DNA from: Clostridia bacterium
GTDB taxonomy: Bacteria; Bacillota; DSM-16504; Desulfitibacterales; Desulfitibacteraceae
Assembly (NCBI GenBank): GCA_018333845.1
Contig: JAGXSK010000379.1
Coordinates: 1 to 11,029, forward strand
Reading direction: 5' to 3'
Length of the DNA: 11,029 bases
This document shows positions 6,609-11,029 of the stretch, in pieces. The notes under the pieces were generated by a model. That model was given only the letters and a program-made list of their open reading frames with translations, was not told the origin of the DNA and made no database searches. How positions within the stretch are numbered: position 1 is the first letter of the stretch; the number at the start of each line of letters is the position of its first letter. The translations under genes and the position numbers were made by a program.

Positions 6609-6638
6609 TTGAAATAACAAATAGTTTATACTTATAAC
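6609..6638 (+). promoter_or_regulatory. Promoter of the thiazole operon
   Basis: TTGAAA (6609-6614) and TATAAC (6633-6638) are separated by 18 bp. Transcription would start near 6645, just upstream of the riboswitch, which is the expected place for its promoter. Confidence 0.6.
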
Positions 6639-6654
6639 TAGGTTAAAAACTTAA

Positions 6655-6745
6655 TAAAATACTAGGGGTGCCATCTGGCTGAGAAGGAGCAATCCTAACC
6701 CTCTGAACCTGATGTAGTTAATACTACCGTAGGGAAGTCATGTTT
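6655..6745 (+). promoter_or_regulatory. TPP riboswitch (THI element)
   Basis: The conserved THI-box segments occur in order: ACTAGGGGTGCC (6661-6672), GGCTGAGA (6677-6684), ACCCTCTGAACCTGAT (6698-6713), the short P4/P5 arm GTAGTTAATACTAC (6714-6727) and CGTAGGGAAGT (6728-6738). The P3 arm is minimal (GCC/GGC with four loop bases). An accessory hairpin, AGGA-GCAA-TCCT (6685-6696), carries a GNRA tetraloop. Thiamin diphosphate binding should favour the terminator at 6763-6787 and shut off the thi genes downstream. Boundaries are approximate because the outer P1 helix is weak. Confidence 0.95.
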
Positions 6746-6762
6746 TTTAAACAAAAAACACT

Positions 6763-6787
6763 AAAAGCTTACCTAGGGTAAGCTTTT
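6763..6787 (+). terminator. Riboswitch-controlled intrinsic terminator
   Basis: AAAAGCTTACC (6763-6773) and GGTAAGCTTTT (6777-6787) form a perfect 11-bp stem with a 3-base loop. It sits 20-25 bp after the aptamer and about 80 bp before thiS, the usual place for a TPP expression platform. The four terminal T bases belong to the stem and are followed by CTGG, so there is no separate U-tract. No clear antiterminator pairing was found by eye. Confidence 0.75.
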
Positions 6788-6869
6788 CTGGCGTTTAGGA
6801 GATTATGCTTTAAAGTAATGTGGAAGATATTGTATTATCTTGGCTTTGTACTGGAAAGGAGGAGTTTAA

Positions 6870-7064
6870 ATGCTGGTCAATGGAAAAGCACTGGATATAC
6901 CATCAGGAACTACAATACTGCAGCTTTTGGAAAGGCTGGGCATCTGTCACGAAAAGGTAGTTGTGGAAGTAAACCTGCAGATTATTGCAAAGGAAGACTA
7001 TCAAGAAATGCTTCTTCATGAAGGGGATAAGGTTGAAATTGTCAGCTTTGTAGGGGGAGGCTAA
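6870..7064 (+). CDS. thiS: Sulfur carrier protein ThiS
   Basis: A 64-residue ubiquitin-fold sulfur carrier for the thiazole ring of thiamin. Its C-terminal glycine is adenylated by ThiF and converted to a thiocarboxylate, which ThiG uses as the sulfur donor. The short beta-grasp pattern MLVNGKALDIPSGTTILQLL, the VVVEVNLQII strand and the essential terminal Gly-Gly (FVGGG) are visible. Length is typical. ATG 6870 follows a strong AAAGGAGG (6855-6862). A longer frame from 6818 overlaps in another register and is not coding. This is the first gene of the riboswitch-controlled operon. The codons for the last glycines also form the ribosome binding site of thiF. Confidence 0.96.
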   Translation: MLVNGKALDIPSGTTILQLLERLGICHEKVVVEVNLQIIAKEDYQEMLLHEGDKVEIVSFVGGG

Positions 7065-7070
7065 GTTTAA

Positions 7071-7877
7071 ATGAAGATTTTTGTTAATGACAGGATTACC
7101 AGCATAAAACCCGAGCTTTCAGCCTTTACAATAAGGGATATGTTTAAATCAGATGCAGATATTGTTGTATTAAATGGTTTTATCATAAAAGAAGATAGGA
7201 AGCTTAAGGAAAATGACCGTTTAGTCTTTATTAAAAGGGGCGAAATTCCCAGTCAAGGGGAAATGGAAGCACTATTGATGGCAAGACATACTCCAGGCGT
7301 GTTTGCAAAGGTGAAAAAGGCTGCTGTGGGAATAGCTGGTCTTGGGGGCCTGGGATCTAATACAGCCATATCCCTTGCAAGGTTAGGTATAGGTAAGCTT
7401 GTACTGGTAGATTATGATGTAGTTGAACCAAGCAATCTTAACAGGCAGCAATATTTTATCAGCCACATAGGATTGTTCAAAACAGAAGCATTAAGGGAGC
7501 TGATACAGCAAGTTAACCCCTTTGTAGAGTTAGAGACTAAAAATACTTATCTTAATGCAGATAATGTTCAAGAATGCTTTTCCAATGCAGACATTATTGT
7601 TGAAGCCTTTGATGATCCGAAATGTAAGGCTGAACTGGTGAATGCGGCTTTAAAGCTGTTTCCAAAGAAATATGTAGTAGCATCATCAGGAATGGCAGGA
7701 TATTTTTCAAGCAATACCATAATCACAAAAAAAATAAGTGACTATTTTTACCTTATTGGTGATGGAGTGTCAGAGGCCAAACCAGGCTGTGGACTAATGG
7801 CACCCAGGGTAGCAATAGCTGCCAATCACCAGGCCAATACAGTTTTACGGCTGATCCTGGGAGAAAAGGATGTATGA
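7071..7877 (+). CDS. thiF: ThiS adenylyltransferase ThiF (family 2, with N-terminal ThiS-like domain)
   Basis: This 268-residue E1-like enzyme uses ATP to adenylate the C-terminal glycine of ThiS. Residues 1-57 form a small beta-grasp ThiS-like domain (MKIFVNDRITSI, IVVLNGFIIKEDRKL, NDRLVFIKRG) that does not end in Gly-Gly. Residues 65-268 are the Rossmann-type E1 domain: GLGGLGS (90-96) for ATP, LVDYD with Asp114 and Asp116, the NLNRQ motif (122-126) and Lys137. The paired CxxC zinc motifs of Escherichia coli ThiF are absent. This two-domain form is known from Clostridia as ThiF family 2. It starts 6 bp after thiS behind GGGGGAGG (7053-7060). How the carrier receives sulfur in this family is less clear than in the enteric system. 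Confidence 0.94.
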   Translation: MKIFVNDRITSIKPELSAFTIRDMFKSDADIVVLNGFIIKEDRKLKENDRLVFIKRGEIPSQGEMEALLMARHTPGVFAKVKKAAVGIAGLGGLGSNTAISLARLGIGKLVLVDYDVVEPSNLNRQQYFISHIGLFKTEALRELIQQVNPFVELETKNTYLNADNVQECFSNADIIVEAFDDPKCKAELVNAALKLFPKKYVVASSGMAGYFSSNTIITKKISDYFYLIGDGVSEAKPGCGLMAPRVAIAANHQANTVLRLILGEKDV

Positions 7878-7910
7878 AACAAATTCACATAGATAAACAA
7901 GGAGGAGCTT

Positions 7911-8690
7911 ATGGATAGGTTAACAATAGGTGGAGTTGCTCTGGAAAGCAGGCTTTTTATTGGAACTGGAAAATATGCTAGTAACAGCATAATGCCCAAG
8001 GTCATTAATAGATGCGGCACACAGGTAATAACAATGGCATTAAGGCGGGTAAATCTAGATGATAAAGAAGATAACATACTAGAATATATACCAAAAGGCT
8101 GCATCTTATTGCCCAATACCTCAGGAGCTAGAAATGCTGAAGAGGCCGTAAGAATAGCCAGGCTTGCCAGGGCTATGGGCTGCGGCAATTGGGTGAAAAT
8201 TGAAGTAATATCTGACAATAAATATCTGATGCCTGACAATTTCGAGACTATTAAGGCCACGGAGATGCTAGCAAAGGAAGGCTTTGTAGTTTTGCCTTAC
8301 ATGAGCCCTGACCTTATGTCTGCCAGGAGAATGGTTGAGGCTGGTGCAGCAGCAGTTATGCCCCTGGGTTCGCCAATTGGAACAAACAGGGGCATCAGAA
8401 CAGGGGAATTGATCCAAATAATGATTAATGAAATTGACGTGCCCATTATTGTTGATGCCGGCCTTGGTAAGCCATCAGATGCGGCACAAGCCATGGAAAT
8501 GGGGGCAGAGGCTGTCCTGGTCAATACAGCCATAGCTACCTCAAAGGATCCCATAGCCATGGCAGAAGCCTTTGCTCTAGCGGTTAAGGCCGGAAGATTG
8601 GCCTATAATGCTAAATTAGGTCCCCAGGGTCAGCTTGCAAATCCATCTTCACCCCTTACAGGTTTTTTAGATGAGGTTGATGCTTCATGA
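7911..8690 (+). CDS. thiG: Thiazole synthase ThiG
   Basis: This 259-residue (beta/alpha)8 enzyme joins 1-deoxy-D-xylulose 5-phosphate, dehydroglycine and the thiocarboxylate sulfur of ThiS to make the thiazole phosphate of thiamin. Lys96 in GNWVKIEVI is the Schiff-base lysine that binds the deoxyxylulose substrate; Glu98 and Asp182 (IIVDAGLGKPSDA) correspond to the known acid/base residues of the Bacillus subtilis enzyme and carry the same numbers. Glycine-rich phosphate-binding stretches (MPLGSPIGTNRGI and VLVNTAIA) are intact. Length is usual. ATG 7911 follows a near-ideal AAGGAGG (7899-7905). Its stop overlaps the start of thiH by 4 bp, which couples production of ThiG and ThiH, proteins that form a complex in E. 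coli. Confidence 0.97.
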   Translation: MDRLTIGGVALESRLFIGTGKYASNSIMPKVINRCGTQVITMALRRVNLDDKEDNILEYIPKGCILLPNTSGARNAEEAVRIARLARAMGCGNWVKIEVISDNKYLMPDNFETIKATEMLAKEGFVVLPYMSPDLMSARRMVEAGAAAVMPLGSPIGTNRGIRTGELIQIMINEIDVPIIVDAGLGKPSDAAQAMEMGAEAVLVNTAIATSKDPIAMAEAFALAVKAGRLAYNAKLGPQGQLANPSSPLTGFLDEVDAS

Positions 8691-9790
8691 GTTTCTATAA
8701 TGAGTATTCTAAGATAAAAGATTTTTCCTTTGACAATTTTTTTCAAAAAATACAAGGCAATGATATAAGGAGGATACTGGACAAGGATAAGCTTGAACCA
8801 TGGGATTTTTTAGCCCTTCTTTCTCCTAAGGCCCAGGTCTATCTAGAACAGATGGCCCAAAGGGCCCATATGCTTTCCCTGCAGAATTTTGGTAAAACAA
8901 TTTTGCTTTATACACCTATCTATATTTCCAACCACTGTGTAAATAAATGTGTGTACTGTAGCTTCAACGCAGCCAATAACATTGCACGAAAAAAACTAAC
9001 CATGCAGGAAATAGAAGCAGAAGCCAGGGAAATTTCTAAAACCGGCTTGAAGCATGTCCTGGTTCTTACCGGAGAATCCAGGACACAGACACCAGTAAGC
9101 TATATTAAAGATGCCGTAAAGGTTTTAAAAGGATATTTTGAGGTTGTTTCCATAGAAATTTATCCCCTGACTGAAGAAGAATATAAAGAAGTAATAAATG
9201 CAGGTGTTCACGGACTTGTAGTTTATCAAGAGGTCTATGATGAAGCAATCTATGATAAACTTCATCTTAGTGGACCTAAAAGGGACTACCACTTTAGACT
9301 TGATGCTCCTGAAAGAGCGTGCAGGGCAAAAATGAGAAGTGTCAATATTGGTGCCCTTCTGGGTCTTAATCATTGGAGAAGGGAGGCTTTTTTTACAGGG
9401 CTGCACGCAGATTACCTGCAGAATAAATATCTTGATGTAGAAATAAGCATTTCTCTACCCCGAATAAGACCATATATTGGTGGCTGCACAGATGTATACC
9501 CAGTTGGCGACAGAGAGTTCGTACAGATTATGCTTGCGTTAAAAATATTTCTTCCCCATGTAGGTATTGCCATTTCAACAAGGGAAAGACAGGGTTTTAG
9601 GGACCAGCTCATCCCCCTGGGGGTTACAAAAATGTCAGCAGGAGTGTCAACTGAGGTAGGAGGCCACAAGGGTGAGAGCACAGGTGAGGGCCAGTTTGAA
9701 ATATCCGATGTAAGAAGTGTTGCAGAGATTAGACAGGCAATCCAGGCCAAGGGTTTTCAACCCATATTTAAGGACTGGATGGATATATAA
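8687..9790 (+). CDS. thiH: 2-iminoacetate (dehydroglycine) synthase ThiH, radical SAM
   Basis: This 367-residue radical S-adenosylmethionine enzyme cleaves tyrosine to p-cresol and 2-iminoacetate (dehydroglycine), which feeds ThiG. The 4Fe-4S cluster motif CxxxCxxC is Cys84, Cys88 and Cys91 (HCVNKCVYCSF). The TIM-barrel body follows, with LVLTGES, the YQEVYDEAIYDKLHLSGPKRDY segment and the GHKGESTGEGQFE region near residue 340. These fit ThiH rather than the related CofG/CofH or HydG. The enzyme is oxygen-sensitive; it replaces the glycine oxidase ThiO of aerobes and so points to an anaerobic or microaerophilic host. It overlaps thiG by 4 bp (ATGA). The next gene begins immediately after its stop codon. 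Confidence 0.96.
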   Translation: MSFYNEYSKIKDFSFDNFFQKIQGNDIRRILDKDKLEPWDFLALLSPKAQVYLEQMAQRAHMLSLQNFGKTILLYTPIYISNHCVNKCVYCSFNAANNIARKKLTMQEIEAEAREISKTGLKHVLVLTGESRTQTPVSYIKDAVKVLKGYFEVVSIEIYPLTEEEYKEVINAGVHGLVVYQEVYDEAIYDKLHLSGPKRDYHFRLDAPERACRAKMRSVNIGALLGLNHWRREAFFTGLHADYLQNKYLDVEISISLPRIRPYIGGCTDVYPVGDREFVQIMLALKIFLPHVGIAISTRERQGFRDQLIPLGVTKMSAGVSTEVGGHKGESTGEGQFEISDVRSVAEIRQAIQAKGFQPIFKDWMDI

Positions 9791-10393
9791 ATGAAAGCCA
9801 GGAAATTATTTTTAATCAGCAACAGGAGATTGGTTAAAACAGGCACATTCTATGATGTAATTCAAGGGGCTGTGGAAGGGGGTATTGATGGAATAATACT
9901 AAGGGAAAAAGACCTTCCATATAAATCTCTAATGCCCATGGCCCTCAAAATCAGGGAAATTGTTAAAGACAGGAATATCAGCCTTATTGTCCACAGCAAT
10001 TGGCAGGCTGCAGCAGATAGTGGAGCAGATGGCCTGCATCTTGGGTTCTCAGATTTTATGAAAAAACAGCATGCCTTTAAAGGTGAAATAGGCGTATCTA
10101 TTCATAGTGTTGAGGAAGCTGTCCTGGCCCAGGAAAATGGGGCTAGTTATCTTCTTGCAGGGCATATTTTCAAAACAGACTGCAAGAAAGGCCTGGAGCC
10201 AGGGGGCCCTGGTCTGCTCAGGAAAATAAGGCCATTAGTTAACATTCCCTTGATAGCCCTGGGAGGAATCTGTCCCCTTAATGCAAGGGAAGCACTTGAT
10301 GCAGGTGCCCATGGCGTTGCAGTAATGTCATATATCATGGCATCAGGAAACCCTTATAAAGCTGCCTTGGACCTAAGGGAAGCTATAAAATAG
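9791..10393 (+). CDS. tenI: TenI-like thiazole tautomerase (ThiE/TenI superfamily)
   Basis: This 200-residue TIM barrel belongs to the thiamin-phosphate synthase/TenI superfamily and would often be labelled thiE. Several features fit TenI, which isomerises the ThiG product to the aromatic thiazole carboxylate. GHIFKTDCKKGLE (124-136) closely matches recalled B. subtilis TenI, and His125 is the position of its catalytic histidine, where ThiE has GPIF-T. The metal-binding Asn-Asp-Arg of ThiE, expected near residues 68-70, is His-Ser-Asn, losing the Mg2+ ligand. LREKD (38-42) is ThiE-like, so a diverged or dual-role enzyme is possible. The stop of thiH and this start touch (TAAATG), with only a weak ribosome binding site, suggesting translational coupling. 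A terminator follows. Assignment as TenI is an inference from motifs. Confidence 0.8.
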   Translation: MKARKLFLISNRRLVKTGTFYDVIQGAVEGGIDGIILREKDLPYKSLMPMALKIREIVKDRNISLIVHSNWQAAADSGADGLHLGFSDFMKKQHAFKGEIGVSIHSVEEAVLAQENGASYLLAGHIFKTDCKKGLEPGGPGLLRKIRPLVNIPLIALGGICPLNAREALDAGAHGVAVMSYIMASGNPYKAALDLREAIK

Positions 10394-10411
10394 AGAAACT
10401 TTGTCTTTTTT

Positions 10412-10441
10412 AAACCTTATCTTCATAGGATAAGGTTTTTT
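10412..10441 (+). terminator. Intrinsic terminator of the thiazole operon
   Basis: AAACCTTATC (10412-10421) and GATAAGGTTT (10429-10438) form a perfect 10-bp stem with a 7-base loop. The T-run continues to 10441. It lies 18 bp after the stop codon. A T-run on the left side (10405-10411), read as A on the other strand, is consistent with a one-way plus-strand terminator. Confidence 0.9.
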
Positions 10442-10572
10442 GTGCTGCCCTTTTCCCTTGTTTGCCTTGGAATAAATCCTTGGGAGGGTTTCTTGATGCT
10501 ATTTGTAATAACTTGCCATGTCTGCCATTAAGTCTTAAGTAGCAGCCTTAATAATAAGTGTGATATGCTGGG

Positions 10573-10598
10573 TGTAACTTTTTTAATGAAAATCCGTC
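10573..10598 (+). promoter_or_regulatory. ECF-type promoter, likely autoregulated
   Basis: TGTAAC (10573-10578), preceded by GG and followed by a T-run, lies 16 bp before CGTC (10595-10598). This is the form of promoters read by ECF sigma factors such as SigX, SigM and SigW of B. subtilis (AAC-type -35, CGT-type -10). Transcription would start about 50 bp before the sigma-factor gene. Many ECF genes are transcribed by their own product, so autoregulation is likely but inferred. Confidence 0.65.
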
Positions 10599-10654
10599 TT
10601 TATAAATAGAGCATACCTTGAGCAAAGCCTGAGAAAAACAAAGAGGTGTAGAAA

Positions 10655-11029
10655 ATGGATAAGGCACAAGACATTGCCCATAATGCCAATAAAAACAACA
10701 GCAAGTCATTTGTAGAGGTTTACGATATATATTTTGATAAGGTTAACAGATATCTCCGCTACCGCGTTCGCAATATCTGGGATGCAGATGATTTGACTGC
10801 CCAGGTTTTTACAAAGGCCTTTGAAAACTTTCACCAGTGCCGTAATCATGAGAAGGCAGGAGCTTGGATATTCAGGATAGCCCATACTACATATGTTGAT
10901 TACCTGCGCAAGAGGAGAGAGCATTTACCCTTGGATGAATATGCTTTATTGGCAGATAAAAGGGAGCAGCCAGAGGAAACTGCCCTTGCTGATGAGGAAA
11001 TCATTGAATTAAAGAGATGCATGGAGCAG
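10655..11029 (+). CDS. ECF-type RNA polymerase sigma factor (N-terminal part)
   Basis: The frame from ATG 10655 is open for 125 codons to the window end, so the C-terminus is missing. It encodes a sigma-70 family factor of the ECF group, which directs RNA polymerase to a small stress or envelope regulon. Region 2 is clear: VYDIYFDKVNRYLRYRV (about residues 22-38), the DADDLTAQVFTKAFENF segment of region 2.2 that binds core polymerase (45-61), and AWIFRIAHTTYVDYLRKRRE (70-89), which melts and reads the -10 element. The acidic linker DKREQPEETALADEE leads towards region 4, which lies outside. AAGAGGTG (10641-10648) is the ribosome binding site. An ECF-type promoter lies about 60 bp upstream. 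A cognate anti-sigma gene would be expected just downstream but is not visible. Confidence 0.9.
   Translation, partial: MDKAQDIAHNANKNNSKSFVEVYDIYFDKVNRYLRYRVRNIWDADDLTAQVFTKAFENFHQCRNHEKAGAWIFRIAHTTYVDYLRKRREHLPLDEYALLADKREQPEETALADEEIIELKRCMEQ

Noticed and set aside
6595..6617. TTATTTC/GAAATAA hairpin after the aldo/keto reductase as a terminator
   Set aside because: The stem is AT-only apart from one pair, and no T-run follows; it also overlaps the likely -35 box of the thi promoter.
6818..7021. 67-codon frame overlapping thiS
   Set aside because: It is in another register from ThiS, lacks a ribosome binding site at its start, and has no family resemblance.
1..11029. CRISPR array, tRNA/rRNA genes, insertion-sequence ends
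   Set aside because: No regularly spaced repeats, tRNA-like cloverleaf or transposase-like frame was seen by eye on either strand.

Overview
The window looks like chromosomal DNA of an anaerobic, low-to-medium GC Firmicute (Clostridia, perhaps Peptococcaceae-like). Reasons are the strong AGGAGG-type ribosome binding sites, UUG and GUG starts, a TPP riboswitch, the clostridial form of ThiF, and the oxygen-sensitive radical-SAM enzyme ThiH in place of glycine oxidase. The species cannot be named from the sequence alone.

Positions 1-1770 are a worn accessory segment. It holds the C-terminus of a type III restriction subunit (Res), a 33-codon stub resembling the start of an AAA ATPase and ending just before its P-loop, an intact vapBC toxin-antitoxin pair with its own palindromic operator, and the 5'-truncated tail of an unrelated gene that begins exactly where vapC ends. 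This looks like the edge of a defence or mobile island joined to host DNA near position 1320.

Positions 1870-4952 hold a DUF4163/DUF3298 protein, then a divergent pair: a LysR-type regulator on the minus strand and a class V (alanine/serine-glyoxylate type) aminotransferase on the plus strand. They share a 166-bp control region. Terminator-like hairpins close both arms.

Positions 5244-6580 hold a probable two-gene unit: a YbaK-type Cys-tRNA(Pro) deacylase and an aldo/keto reductase that most likely starts at UUG.

Positions 6609-10441 are a complete thiamin-thiazole operon: promoter, TPP riboswitch, intrinsic terminator, thiS, thiF, thiG, thiH and a TenI-like gene, then a terminator. ThiF (with an N-terminal ThiS-like domain) activates the ThiS carrier. 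ThiH makes dehydroglycine from tyrosine. ThiG condenses the sulfur, glycine and deoxyxylulose units into the thiazole. The last protein carries the GH-F-TDCKKG signature of thiazole tautomerase TenI and lacks the Asn-Asp-Arg metal-binding motif of thiamin-phosphate synthase ThiE. The operon therefore appears to stop at thiazole phosphate; pyrimidine synthesis and coupling must be encoded elsewhere.

Positions 10573-11029 hold the start of an ECF sigma factor gene cut by the window end. Upstream is a TGTAAC-N16-CGTC element typical of ECF promoters, suggesting autoregulation.

No wholly new system is evident. The points most worth following are the TenI/ThiE reassignment, the ECF autoregulatory promoter, the decayed defence module with its junction, and the codon-use change inside the aminotransferase gene.
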